DNA of 33,219 bases from Candidatus Roizmanbacteria bacterium (GTDB lineage: Bacteria; Patescibacteriota; Microgenomatia; GCA-001788215; 2-01-FULL-40-14), in contig JACQMD010000096.1 of assembly GCA_016203755.1 (NCBI GenBank), forward strand, positions 1-33,219, read 5' to 3'. The position numbers and the translations under genes are program-made. The notes under the pieces were generated by a model, which was not told the origin of the DNA, ran no database searches, and worked only from the letters and a program-made list of their open reading frames with translations. The stretch's first letter is position 1; the number at the start of each line of letters is the position of its first letter. Positions 1 to 8,409 of this stretch are shown piece after piece.

Positions 1-531
1 ATTCCACCCGTACACTCCCCCTGGAAAGCCGGCGTCATAGCAGAATTTCAACATGCCACCGTTGAAGCACAAAATGCCCTCCTCAAGCTACTGGAGGAGC
101 CGCCGTCATTCGTCCGGATTATTGCAACGGCCGACGCGGAAGATAAACTACTCCCGACGATTGTATCAAGATGCCACGTTATTCGTATCAAGTATAAAGT
201 ATCAAGTATCAAGTATGACAATTCAGAAATGAAAACAAGCACATTGGATGTGTTACTCAACAGTGGGGTAGGGGAGAGGTTTAGCCTGGCGGCAACTGTC
301 GGGAAAGATCGTGAAACCGCTGTTGCATTTCTGAAGCAAGCAGTCCTGGCTGTCCGTTCATCGTTACTTTCCAGCTATCAATCGCAGTCTTCGCCGTATA
401 CCAAATACCAAATACCAAATACAAATATGGTTCGTACTTTCTCACGCGCACTTGCTACACTTGAACATACCAACACCAATCCGCGCCTTCTTATGGAAAA
501 TCTCTTTTTGCAATTACCTCCCGAAATTTGA
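1..531 (+). CDS. holB: DNA polymerase III delta'-like clamp-loader subunit, 5' truncated by window edge
   Basis: The frame is open from base 1 to a TGA at 529-531, so only the C-terminal part is seen. The motif EAQNALLKLLEEPPS followed by a TIVSRC segment is characteristic of clamp-loader AAA+ subunits (delta' and gamma/tau, sensor-1 region). The short remaining C-terminus without a long tau-like extension favours delta', which helps load the sliding clamp during replication. The reading frame contains two short-period arrays (GTATNNN at 185-219 and its inverse at 398-425), giving a low-complexity stretch rich in K, Y and S just after the AAA+ core. The 3' end overlaps the convergent secreted-protein gene by 18 bp. 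The delta' rather than gamma assignment is inferred because the N-terminal half is missing. Confidence 0.8.
   Translation: MPPVHSPWKAGVIAEFQHATVEAQNALLKLLEEPPSFVRIIATADAEDKLLPTIVSRCHVIRIKYKVSSIKYDNSEMKTSTLDVLLNSGVGERFSLAATVGKDRETAVAFLKQAVLAVRSSLLSSYQSQSSPYTKYQIPNTNMVRTFSRALATLEHTNTNPRLLMENLFLQLPPEI
185..425. repeat. Inverted arrays of a 7-nt word (GTATNNN / NNNATAC) inside the delta' gene
   Basis: Five GTATNNN units start at 185, 192, 199, 206 and 213 (exact 7-nt period). An opposite-orientation array of ATACCAA units starts at 398, 405, 412 and 419. The arms are separated by about 180 bp of coding sequence. The reading frame stays open through both. The architecture matches the intergenic elements elsewhere in the window, particularly 25836-25928, which uses the same GTATNNN word. 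Confidence 0.75.
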
Positions 532-1961
532 AAGTAGTGTCGTCAAATCAGCAAGGTCAACATCACCATTACTATCGATATCGCCCGGAAGACTTGTTCC
601 AGATCTCCCGAAGTTGGTTAGAAGGGTGGTGAGATCCGAAAGGTCTATATCGCCATCACCGTCGATGTCTCCGGGGACAGAAGGAGTAGGAGAAATAACC
701 GGAAGAGTATCAAGGGGTATATCGCTTTTAACAGTAACATTATCAATATAATACGTTCTATCTGCCTCCCAAGTAACGCTTATTCCCAGCGCTATATAAA
801 TACTTCCGGTTGAGCTGGTTACTTTTTTTGTATAATCGTATCTTTTCCAACCCGCTACTTCTCCGGTTCTCCCTGTTCTATCAAAATCTACCTCATATTC
901 AGGTTTACGTTCTCCAATATACTTCATGACCGGCCAGCCAGTAGCGTCATCACCCGTGGGACTCCACAGATAAAAACTGAGATCAATGTTTGCTTTTGTA
1001 CCGGGAGGTACACGAAATTCACGAACAATCCACGTCGTTCCGTCATCATTTGCACCGGTTAAAAAATATTCGAGTGAATGAGCCCCATCCTGGGCTTGCA
1101 CTGTCGATTGCTCTATATGCCAGATGAATGGCTGAGCGCATTGTCCCATTCCCTCACAATGAATAGAATAATCAGGAATCCAACCATTCAACCCACTTTC
1201 GAAGCTTTCAGTGATGGTATAAACGATGGGGGTTACCGTAGGAGTGGGGGTAGAGACCGGATTCAGGTTATTCTCCCACAGGTATACCGGTGGATTGCCC
1301 GTGTAGTTGGCACCAAAGATATCAACATCCCCATCATTGCCGATATCTCCCACCCGGGCATTGTGTGCGCTTCCGGTAAGCGCTTGCTTGGTAAAAGAAA
1401 AATTTGAGAACTACCATTATGACGGTACCAGGCAATTTCAGACAGTTCCAACGCTATCTGCAAATCTGGAAACCCATCACGGTTAAAATCAGCCACTTCC
1501 ACATCATGCGCCCATGTTCCATGAGAACCAATCGTATGACGGATCCAGTTGCCGCTTTTGGGGTCACCCGAAGGACGAGGATTTTCTAACCATATGACAT
1601 TAGTGGTTCCTGAACCATCCGGAACAACCACATCAAGATCACTATTGCGATCAATATCTCCCAGCTGCATGTCAGTCATAAACTCCTGATTTGTATTGGC
1701 GACAGGATATCTTGTCCATGAAGGATACTGATACCAAACCATATTTTCACTGTTGGCCATCCCGCCGATGACCAGATCTATATACCCGTCTCCGTCAATA
1801 TCTCCCATTGCCTTCACGTCTCCGGCCATGTCCGTTGGATCCACCCGAATGCGCGAAAACGATGCCGTCTGTTGAGCAGAAACAGAAGAGGCCGTAAAAA
1901 AGCCGAACAGAAGAAGGTCTGTTAAAACAAAACAGATAGTTCGATATAGTATACGATTCAT
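514..1961 (-). pseudogene. Secreted FG-GAP/VCBS-repeat protein with C-terminal dockerin repeats, single frameshift
   Basis: Two overlapping minus-strand frames make one protein. The N-terminal frame (from 1961) has a signal peptide ending VSA-QQ near residue 29 and calcium-loop FG-GAP motifs (GDIDGDGYIDL, GDIDRNSDLDV, ADFNRDGFPDL). The second frame continues with FTKQALTGSAHNARVGDIG and another loop, a Thr/Pro linker, a roughly 170-residue beta-rich domain with several Trp, a second linker, and two dockerin-like EF-hand repeats (DIDGDGDIDLSDL and DIDSNGDVDLADL), each ending NFGR. One missing A in the run at 1403-1405 (minus CAAATTTTT) would join the frames as GSSQNFSFTKQALTG, giving about 482 residues. 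It may be a real pseudogene or a homopolymer sequencing error. Likely surface or secreted calcium-binding adhesin; ligand unknown. The end overlaps holB by 18 bp. Confidence 0.75.
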
Positions 1962-2045
1962 TTCTCTATACTAGAGTAGCCCTACAACTTCTAAAAATCA
2001 ACACGTATCTCCCAAATCTATGCTGCATTACGCCTCTAAAAACGC

Positions 2046-2074
2046 TTGAACTTGACCGGCAAGAGTGGTACAAT
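2046..2074 (+). promoter_or_regulatory. Sigma70-type promoter of gyrB
   Basis: TTGAAC at 2046-2051, a 17-bp spacer, and TACAAT at 2069-2074. The predicted start near 2081 leaves a leader of about 50 nt to the ATG at 2131, and excludes the longer frame beginning at 2077. Confidence 0.65.
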
Positions 2075-2130
2075 GATTGTATTCGGCGGCGCGCATGTGT
2101 CGTGCCGTCTTTTCTTTCTTACTATTCCCA

Positions 2131-4086
2131 ATGCCGACACAAAAAAACGACTACGGAGCGGAAAAAATCATCGTATTGGAAGGCCTTGAACCCGTTCGCA
2201 AACGCCCGGCCATGTATATCGGATCAACCGATGTCAATGGACTGCACCATACCGCAACGGAGATTATCGACAATAGCGTTGATGAAGCGCTTGCTGGATT
2301 TGCTAAAAACGTCTGGACCACCATCCATACTAATGGATCAGTAACGGTGGTTGATGATGGACGAGGGATCCCGGTTGATACCAATGCCAAGTACGGCGTT
2401 TCAGCACTCGAGCTGGTCATGACGAAACTCCACGCCGGAGGAAAATTTGAAGGAACGGCATATAAAGTATCCGGAGGGCTTCACGGAGTTGGCGCATCGG
2501 TGGTTAATGCCCTCTCTGAATGGATGAAGGTAACGGTAGTCCGTAATAGCAAACTCTACCAGCAATCATACAAACGGGGTGTACCAACAGGAAAAATAAG
2601 CGTCATTCCGGGCTCTTCGCTTCCTCCATTATTCCCAAATACCGCAACGTTACCAACGAAACTTTTATCAGGAACGATATCCACGTTTTTTCCCGATCGC
2701 GAAATCTTCAAAGAAACACAACAGTTTGAGTTTGAACGGATTAAAAAATCGCTTCGCGAAAGGGCTTACCTGGTACCAAAGTTGTATTTTCATCTCTTTG
2801 ATGAAGCAAAACAACAAGAGGCGCATTTTTATTTCGAAGGAGGTATTGCATCGCTGGTAAAGGATTTCAACCGGAACAAAGTTGCACTTCATGACCCTAT
2901 TTTTATAAAACAACAAACAGAATCCGCCGAGATCGAAGTCGTTATCCAATACAACGATACCTATAACGAAACGCTCGAATCATTTGTCAACGTCATTAAT
3001 ACTGCAGAAGGCGGGTCACACGTCACCGGTTTTAAGAGCGCACTCACACGGTCAATTAATGACTACATTAAAAAACAGGGTGGTAAAGAAGAAGATATTG
3101 TCAGTGGAGACGACACGAGGGAGGGACTCACGGCAATTGTCTACATCAAAATGCCCTCAAAAGATCTCCAGTTTGAGGGACAAACGAAGACAAAACTGGG
3201 AAACAGTGAGATTGCGCCGCTTGTGCAAACTGCGGTTAAAGAAGGACTTGACCTGTATTTTGAAGAGCACCCGGGCGATGCCCGAACCATTGTTGAAAAG
3301 GTACTCCTTGCCAAAAAAGCACGGCTTGCAGCCAAAGCTGCCAAAGAGGCAATTATCAGAAAAGGTGCGCTTGAAGGCTTAGGTCTCCCTGGTAAACTTG
3401 CGGATTGTCAGGAAAAAGATCCGTCACGCTCTGAACTCTATCTGGTCGAGGGAAACTCTGCAGCAGGGACAGCAAAGCAGGGGAGAGACCGGAAGTTTCA
3501 GGCAATACTCACGCTTCGCGGAAAAGTGCTCAATACAGAGCGCGCACGGCTTGACAAGATCATAGAATTTGCAGAACTGAAAGATCTGATTATTGCGCTC
3601 GGGATGGGGATAGGGGAGACGATGAATGCGGAGAAACTACGCTATCATCGCGTGATTATTATGACGGATGCTGATGTAGACGGAGAACACATCCGCACCC
3701 TTTTACTCACCTTTTTCTTTCGCCATTTACCGGAGATCGTGACCGGAGGCTATCTCTACATCGCGCAGCCGCCCCTTTTTAAAGTTGAAAGCGGGAAAAC
3801 AGTGGTATATGCGTATTCAGATGCTGAACGGGATGCGGCACTGAAGAATCTAACCCCGAAACAACGGGAGACTGCCCGCATCCAACGCTACAAAGGATTG
3901 GGAGAGATGAATGCAGAACAGCTGTGGGAAACAACGATGGACCCGAAAAACAGAATTTTAATACAGGTTCGCGTGGATGAGGCGGAACAAGCAGACCAGG
4001 TCTTTACCATGCTCATGGGAGATGAAGTCCCGCCGCGGAAACGATTTATACAAACACACGCGAAAATGGCGAACTTGGATATATAA
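2131..4086 (+). CDS. gyrB: DNA gyrase subunit B
   Basis: ATPase subunit of type II topoisomerase gyrase, which pairs with GyrA to introduce negative supercoils. From the ATG at 2131 the protein is 651 residues, a size typical of GyrB without the large E. coli insertion. The GHKL ATPase has the catalytic Glu in ATEIIDNSVDEA (E44), the DDGRGIP loop near residue 75 and the GGLHGVG lid near 115-121. The TOPRIM domain has VEGNSA (E440) and DADVDGEHI (D513, D515, D517). The C-terminus carries QRYKGLGEMN. An upstream in-frame ATG at 2077 lies at the predicted transcription start and adds a non-homologous leader, so 2131 is preferred. ppa, gyrA and folD follow on the same strand, separated by inverted-repeat elements. 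Confidence 0.97.
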   Translation: MPTQKNDYGAEKIIVLEGLEPVRKRPAMYIGSTDVNGLHHTATEIIDNSVDEALAGFAKNVWTTIHTNGSVTVVDDGRGIPVDTNAKYGVSALELVMTKLHAGGKFEGTAYKVSGGLHGVGASVVNALSEWMKVTVVRNSKLYQQSYKRGVPTGKISVIPGSSLPPLFPNTATLPTKLLSGTISTFFPDREIFKETQQFEFERIKKSLRERAYLVPKLYFHLFDEAKQQEAHFYFEGGIASLVKDFNRNKVALHDPIFIKQQTESAEIEVVIQYNDTYNETLESFVNVINTAEGGSHVTGFKSALTRSINDYIKKQGGKEEDIVSGDDTREGLTAIVYIKMPSKDLQFEGQTKTKLGNSEIAPLVQTAVKEGLDLYFEEHPGDARTIVEKVLLAKKARLAAKAAKEAIIRKGALEGLGLPGKLADCQEKDPSRSELYLVEGNSAAGTAKQGRDRKFQAILTLRGKVLNTERARLDKIIEFAELKDLIIALGMGIGETMNAEKLRYHRVIIMTDADVDGEHIRTLLLTFFFRHLPEIVTGGYLYIAQPPLFKVESGKTVVYAYSDAERDAALKNLTPKQRETARIQRYKGLGEMNAEQLWETTMDPKNRILIQVRVDEAEQADQVFTMLMGDEVPPRKRFIQTHAKMANLDI

Positions 4087-4200
4087 ACGAAAATAACTAA
4101 ATAACTGAATAACGTAATAACTGAATAAATAATTGTGATAGTTGTTTTCGGTTTTTATTAGGGTATTTAGTTATTAAGTCATTTAGTCATTTTTCAGAAA
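4087..4200. repeat. Inverted arrays of an 8-nt word (AATAACTG type) filling the gyrB-ppa gap
   Basis: The left arm has octads starting at 4092, 4100, 4108, 4116 and 4124 (AATAACTA, AATAACTG, AATAACGT, AATAACTG, AATAAATA). The right arm at about 4152-4194 read on the minus strand gives AAATGACT, AAATGACT, TAATAACT, AAATACCC, TAATAAAA. By eye the arms match at about 33 of 42 positions, so the transcript could form a very long imperfect hairpin. The element occupies nearly all of the gap up to the ppa ribosome binding site. It may act as a terminator or processing site. Confidence 0.85.
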
Positions 4201-4201
4201 C

Positions 4202-4211
4202 AGGAGGTGAT
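4202..4211 (+). promoter_or_regulatory. Extended Shine-Dalgarno site of ppa
   Basis: AGGAGGTGAT matches the complement of the usual 16S rRNA 3' tail over ten bases, 8 nt before the ATG at 4220. It is the strongest ribosome binding site seen in the window, and it lies right after the inverted-repeat element. Confidence 0.85.
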
Positions 4212-4219
4212 TACTACAC

Positions 4220-4732
4220 ATGAACTTAACCAAACTCGCAAAATTAAAACATTCAACTGACAAATTTGCCGTCGTTATTGAAATCCCCATGGGATCAATG
4301 ACAAAGTATGAAGTGGACAAAGATAGTGAAACGATTTTCGTCGACCGGTTTGCATTTACTACCATGGGATATCCATTAAATTATGGATTTATCCCGGGAA
4401 CTCAAGCAGGAGACGGAGATCCGGTTGATGTGCTTGTCCTTTCTACGTATCCCGTTCATCCGGGAGCAGCAATGTATTGCCGCGCAATTGGGGTACTTAT
4501 GATGGAAGACGAGGCGGGAATGGACGAGAAAATTCTCGCTGTTCCGGTTGCGAAAGTTGACCCATTCCAGACACATATCAGAGATATTGCTGACGTACCC
4601 GACGCGATAAAGAATAAAATTAAACATTTCTTTGAACACTACAAAGAGTTGGAACCGGGAAAGTGGGTAAAAGTGAGAGAGTGGAAGGGGAAAACGGAGG
4701 CGGAGAAGGCGATACGGGAAGGGATGAAATAA
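4220..4732 (+). CDS. ppa: Inorganic pyrophosphatase (family I, soluble)
   Basis: Hydrolyses pyrophosphate to two phosphates in the cytoplasm, pulling biosynthetic reactions forward. At 170 residues it has the usual length of bacterial family I enzymes. Seen motifs are TKYEVDKDS with the conserved Lys, FVDRF, YPLNYGFIPGT, the metal-binding signature GDGDPVDVLV with its three Asp, DEAGMDEKILAVP, and the C-terminal KELEPGKWVKV. The start is fixed by the ten-base Shine-Dalgarno match at 4202-4211. It sits between gyrB and gyrA with repeat elements on both sides, so it could be cotranscribed with them or insulated by hairpins. Confidence 0.97.
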   Translation: MNLTKLAKLKHSTDKFAVVIEIPMGSMTKYEVDKDSETIFVDRFAFTTMGYPLNYGFIPGTQAGDGDPVDVLVLSTYPVHPGAAMYCRAIGVLMMEDEAGMDEKILAVPVAKVDPFQTHIRDIADVPDAIKNKIKHFFEHYKELEPGKWVKVREWKGKTEAEKAIREGMK

Positions 4733-4735
4733 GGA

Positions 4736-4915
4736 CTCAAAGTATTTAAAGAGCTCAAAGATACAAAGAGTTCCAAAGACTCAAAACAAGTTCAAGGAAA
4801 AAAGAATAAAAAAGTATTGCTTTTTTGATTCTTTGATGATTTGAGGATTCATTTGAACTTTGCTTATTTGAGTCTTTGAGTATTTTTTTCATTTGCTTAT
4901 TTGCGTATTGAAATG
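4736..4915. repeat. Long inverted arrays of an ACTCAAAG-type word filling the ppa-gyrA gap
   Basis: The left arm (about 4736-4798) consists of ACTCAAAG-like units at 8-10 nt spacing. The right arm (about 4836-4915), read on the minus strand, has ACGCAAAT, AAGCAAAT, ACTCAAAG, ACTCAAAT, AAGCAAAG and similar units. The apex at 4801-4834 is an A-rich/T-rich hairpin (AAAGAATAAAAAAG against CTTTTTTGATTCTTT, one bulge). The element runs from just after the ppa stop to just before the gyrA ATG. The apex stem with its T run could also end transcription. Confidence 0.8.
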
Positions 4916-4917
4916 CT

Positions 4918-7464
4918 ATGCCAGACGAAATAACCAACATAACACAAACAAGTTACGGAAAGATATCTGAAACTCCCATCATCGAGGAGATGCAACGCTC
5001 GTATCTGGATTATGCCATGAGCGTCATTGTTTCACGCGCTCTTCCTGATGTGCGGGATGGACTGAAGCCGGTACACCGGAGGATTTTGTACGCCATGCAC
5101 AAACTCGGGCTTTCTTTTGCTGCGCGTTTTTCAAAATCCGCAAAAGTGGTCGGAGAAGTACTCGGAAAGTATCATCCACATGGCGACATGCCGGTATATG
5201 ATGCGCTTGCTCGTATGGCACAGGATTTTTCCATGCGGTACACGCTCATTGCGGGACAGGGAAATTTCGGATCAATTGATGGCGATCCGCCGGCAGCCAT
5301 GCGATACACAGAAGTAAAGATGGCAAAAATCTCGCAGGAGATTATGCGGGATATCGAGAAGGAAACCGTACCGTTTATTGACAATTTCGACGGGTCTCTC
5401 CAGGAACCAACGCTTCTTCCCGCTGCCATTCCGAATTTGTTACTCATGGGTGCAGACGGCATTGCTGTTGGTATGGCCACCAAAATCCCGCCTCACAATC
5501 TTGGAGAAGTAATCGACGCACTGGTATTTATGATAGAGCGCTCCGCGCAAGATCCAAATGAAAACAACAAATCAAAAAATGTACCCTCTGAGGCAGAGCC
5601 TATAACCACCGATCAGCTCATGAACTTTATCAAAGGCCCTGATTTTCCAACTGCAGCTACCATCTATGATATAGAAGAAGTCAAAAAGGTATACGCCACG
5701 GGCCGAGGTAAAATTATTATGCGGGCAAAAGCAACGATTGAAGAGACACCGGCGGGAAAACCAGCTATCATTGTGACCGAAATTCCCTATCAGGTAAATA
5801 AAGCAACCATGATTGGCAAAATTGCACAGCTGGTAAAGGATAAAAAAGTCACCGAAATTTCAGATCTCCGCGATGAATCGGACCGGCGCGGCATTCGGGT
5901 AGTCATGGAACTCAAGCGTGGGTCGATTCCGAAGAAAGTACTGAACCGTCTGTATAAATTTACACAACTCCAAACCACATTTCCGGCAAACATGGTAGCA
6001 CTCGTTGACGGAACGCCCAAAACATTATCATTGAAAGAAATCCTTGAGGAATTTCTCAAGCACCGTCAGCATATTGTGCGACTCCGGAGCGAATTTGAGT
6101 TGAAACAGGCAAAAGCGCGCGAACACATACTGGAAGGCCTCAAAATTGCCGTTGACAACATCGACGAAGTAATCAGCACGATCCGCCGTGCAACCGACGT
6201 TGAGGATGCAAAAACAAAACTCATGAGTCGCTTCAAGCTTTCAGATATTCAAGCTCAGGCAATTCTCGATATGCAGCTCAAGCGCTTAGCAGCACTCGAG
6301 CGACAAAAGATTGAAGAAGAGCTTGCCATGATTCGCGAAACTATAGCATATTTGACAGACCTTTTGGCCCATCCCGTCAAGATACTTGACGTCATTAAAG
6401 GAGAGCTGATACACACGAAACAAACCTTTGCAGACGAGCGAAAAACAAAAGTTATCAAAGGAAAAGTAGGGGAGTTTTCAGATGAAGATCTCATTCCTAA
6501 TGATGAAACACTCATTACGATCTCAAAAACTGGATACATCAAACGGGTTGCCAAGGGAACGTTTAAAGTCCAACGCCGGGGAGGCAAAGGGGTAATTGGC
6601 ATGGAAACAAAAGATGAGGATGACATCAAATATATTTTACCCGCGGAAACGCATGATATTGTCATGTTTTTCACCAACCGGGGACGCGTTTTTGAAATTC
6701 GTTGCTGGGATATAGGTGAAACAAGCCGGAAAGCAAAAGGCCAGGCAATTATTAACCTTATCAATATTGAACAAGGAGAGCTCATTCAGTCAGTGCTAAC
6801 CGTCACTCCGGAGCAGTTCGCCAATTCTGCAAAAAATGCTATTATGTTGGCAACAAAACGCGGCGTGGTGAAAAAAACATCATTTGCGAAGTATAAAAAT
6901 ATAAAAACTTCGGGTCTTATTGCAATCAATCTGGACAGTGGAGACGAGCTCGTTTGGGCAGAGGAAACAGAGCCGCACGAAGAAATATTACTGGTAACGC
7001 ACAACGGGAAAGTCATTAAATTCTCGGCCCGTGAAGTCCGTGAAACAGGTCGTGCCACACGCGGAGTAACTGGTATCCATCTGACAAAAGACGATTATGT
7101 GGTTGCCATGGAAGTAGTACCAACCCGTCAAATTCCTGATGATAAACGAAAAAAATATTTCCAGGATGTACTGGTGGTTACTGAAAAAGGATTGGGGAAA
7201 CGAACAGATATTGATGGTTTCCGGGGCCAGCACCGGGGAGGAAAAGGTATAAAGATTGCCAATTTAACCACAAAGACTGGTCTCGTTGCTCAGTCGCTTC
7301 TGGTAACTGAAGTTGATGAACAACTCATCATAAGTTCCAAAAAAGGACAGATCATTAAACTCCCCATAAAAAATATTCCGCAGCTATCCCGTGATACCCA
7401 AGGAGTGATCCTGATGCGTTTTACCGATAAAGGAGACTCTGTTGCTACCGCTACAGCGGTATGA
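4918..7464 (+). CDS. gyrA: DNA gyrase subunit A
   Basis: DNA breakage-reunion subunit of gyrase, 848 residues, typical length. The winged-helix core has the catalytic Tyr at residue 130 (AAMRYTEVKMAK), KPVHRRILYAM, GKYHPHGD and QGNFGSIDGD. The C-terminal beta-pinwheel contains a canonical GyrA box QRRGGKG and a second, box-like QHRGGKG. This marks it as supercoiling gyrase rather than ParC. In the quinolone-determining region E. coli Ser83-Ala84 is replaced by Met91-Pro92, while the Asp equivalent to Asp87 is kept (D95). No Shine-Dalgarno site is visible because the repeat element runs up to the start codon. Confidence 0.97.
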   Translation: MPDEITNITQTSYGKISETPIIEEMQRSYLDYAMSVIVSRALPDVRDGLKPVHRRILYAMHKLGLSFAARFSKSAKVVGEVLGKYHPHGDMPVYDALARMAQDFSMRYTLIAGQGNFGSIDGDPPAAMRYTEVKMAKISQEIMRDIEKETVPFIDNFDGSLQEPTLLPAAIPNLLLMGADGIAVGMATKIPPHNLGEVIDALVFMIERSAQDPNENNKSKNVPSEAEPITTDQLMNFIKGPDFPTAATIYDIEEVKKVYATGRGKIIMRAKATIEETPAGKPAIIVTEIPYQVNKATMIGKIAQLVKDKKVTEISDLRDESDRRGIRVVMELKRGSIPKKVLNRLYKFTQLQTTFPANMVALVDGTPKTLSLKEILEEFLKHRQHIVRLRSEFELKQAKAREHILEGLKIAVDNIDEVISTIRRATDVEDAKTKLMSRFKLSDIQAQAILDMQLKRLAALERQKIEEELAMIRETIAYLTDLLAHPVKILDVIKGELIHTKQTFADERKTKVIKGKVGEFSDEDLIPNDETLITISKTGYIKRVAKGTFKVQRRGGKGVIGMETKDEDDIKYILPAETHDIVMFFTNRGRVFEIRCWDIGETSRKAKGQAIINLINIEQGELIQSVLTVTPEQFANSAKNAIMLATKRGVVKKTSFAKYKNIKTSGLIAINLDSGDELVWAEETEPHEEILLVTHNGKVIKFSAREVRETGRATRGVTGIHLTKDDYVVAMEVVPTRQIPDDKRKKYFQDVLVVTEKGLGKRTDIDGFRGQHRGGKGIKIANLTTKTGLVAQSLLVTEVDEQLIISSKKGQIIKLPIKNIPQLSRDTQGVILMRFTDKGDSVATATAV

Positions 7465-7465
7465 G

Positions 7466-7550
7466 ATGGGTAAATGGGTAATTAGGTGACTAGGTGAATG
7501 GGATTATGAATTTTACCCATTTACCTATTTACCCAATCACCTAATCACCT
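7466..7550. repeat. Inverted arrays of an 8-nt word (ATGGGTAA / TAGGTGAT) filling the gyrA-folD gap
   Basis: Left octads start at 7466, 7474, 7482, 7490 and 7498 (ATGGGTAA, ATGGGTAA, TTAGGTGA, CTAGGTGA, ATGGGATT). The right arm (7513-7550), read on the minus strand, is TAGGTGAT, TAGGTGAT, TGGGTAAA, TAGGTAAA, TGGGTAA. It starts one base after the gyrA stop and ends at the folD ATG, so a folded RNA would sequester the folD start. Confidence 0.85.
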
Positions 7551-8375
7551 ATGAGTATTCGAATAGATGGCAAAGCTCTTGCCGATGAAATCCTGACCGG
7601 TCTTAAACAGCGCGTGGCTGCTCTTCCTGTCCGGCCCATTTTGGCCGTTATTCAGATTGGAGAAAACCCTTCCTCGCATTCATATATTAGACAAAAAGAG
7701 AAAGTCGCACGGCTGGTGGGGATAGGTATCAAACAGTTCAAATTTCCCGCGCGGGTATCTTTCCAGACAGTTGCCGAAAAAATCACTCAGCTCAATGAAG
7801 ATCCCGCCATTACGGGAGTAATCATTCAGCGACCATTGCCGGCGCACTTATCTTCACATTCATTTATAAGTGCCGTTGCGGCAAAAAAAGATGTTGATGG
7901 TTTTCATGAAAAATCTCCGTTTATCCCCCCGATTTCACAAGCAATTACTCATATTCTTTCCGTTATCCTTCAAACAAAATCCCTTCGTATGGCGCTGCGG
8001 AACAAAAAAATAGTCCTTGTTGGCCGCGGAGAGACAGCGGGTAAACCGATTGGTGAAACATTGTCGAAACTGAATATTCCCGTCATCCAGGTGAACAGTG
8101 TCACACGCAATAAAGAAGAATTTTACAAAGAAGCGGACATTATCATCTCATGTGTGGGGAAGCGGGGAGCGGTGAAAGGGGCTCAGGTAAAACCGGGAGT
8201 AATGCTGATTGGAGTAGGCATCGAACGGGCAGATGAAAAACTGGTGGGAGATTATGATGAGGGAGATATCAAAGATAAAGCTTCGTTTTATACTCCAACC
8301 CCAGGTGGAACAGGACCTTTGAATATTGCGTACCTTCTGAGTAACCTGGTAAGCGCTGCAGAAAAGTCGACTTGA
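7551..8375 (+). CDS. folD: Bifunctional methylenetetrahydrofolate dehydrogenase/cyclohydrolase FolD
   Basis: Interconverts 5,10-methylene-, methenyl- and 10-formyl-tetrahydrofolate with NADP, feeding one-carbon metabolism. At 274 residues it is near the usual 280-290. Seen motifs are the catalytic YxxxK (Y45, K49 in SYIRQKEK), QRPLP, KKDVDGFH, the dinucleotide-binding segment VLVGRGETAGKPIG (the usual GRS is GRG here) and the C-terminal TPTPGGTGPLNIAYLL. No ribosome binding site is visible; the upstream inverted repeat runs into the ATG. Its TGA lies inside the -35 hexamer of the following toxin-antitoxin promoter. Confidence 0.95.
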   Translation: MSIRIDGKALADEILTGLKQRVAALPVRPILAVIQIGENPSSHSYIRQKEKVARLVGIGIKQFKFPARVSFQTVAEKITQLNEDPAITGVIIQRPLPAHLSSHSFISAVAAKKDVDGFHEKSPFIPPISQAITHILSVILQTKSLRMALRNKKIVLVGRGETAGKPIGETLSKLNIPVIQVNSVTRNKEEFYKEADIIISCVGKRGAVKGAQVKPGVMLIGVGIERADEKLVGDYDEGDIKDKASFYTPTPGGTGPLNIAYLLSNLVSAAEKST

Positions 8376-8400
8376 CAAAGTAGTTCTTTTACGATATTCT
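8372..8400 (+). promoter_or_regulatory. Promoter of the Phd-RelE pair, start codon 9 nt after the -10
   Basis: TTGACA at 8372-8377, overlapping the folD stop, then a 17-bp spacer and TATTCT at 8395-8400. Transcription would begin around 8407 and the ATG is at 8410, so the mRNA is probably leaderless or nearly so. Confidence 0.75.
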
Positions 8401-8409
8401 AAAGTACGT

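Noticed and set aside
1263..1412. Programmed ribosomal frameshift in the FG-GAP gene
   Set aside because: No classic slippery heptamer with a downstream pseudoknot is evident; a single-base loss in an A/T run explains it more simply.
2077..2130. Longer gyrB start giving 18 extra residues
   Set aside because: It coincides with the predicted transcription start and the extra residues have no counterpart in GyrB, whose homology begins near YGAEKI.
4918..7464. Topoisomerase IV subunit ParC
   Set aside because: The C-terminal domain has a canonical QRRGGKG GyrA box and full pinwheel length, and gyrB lies upstream.
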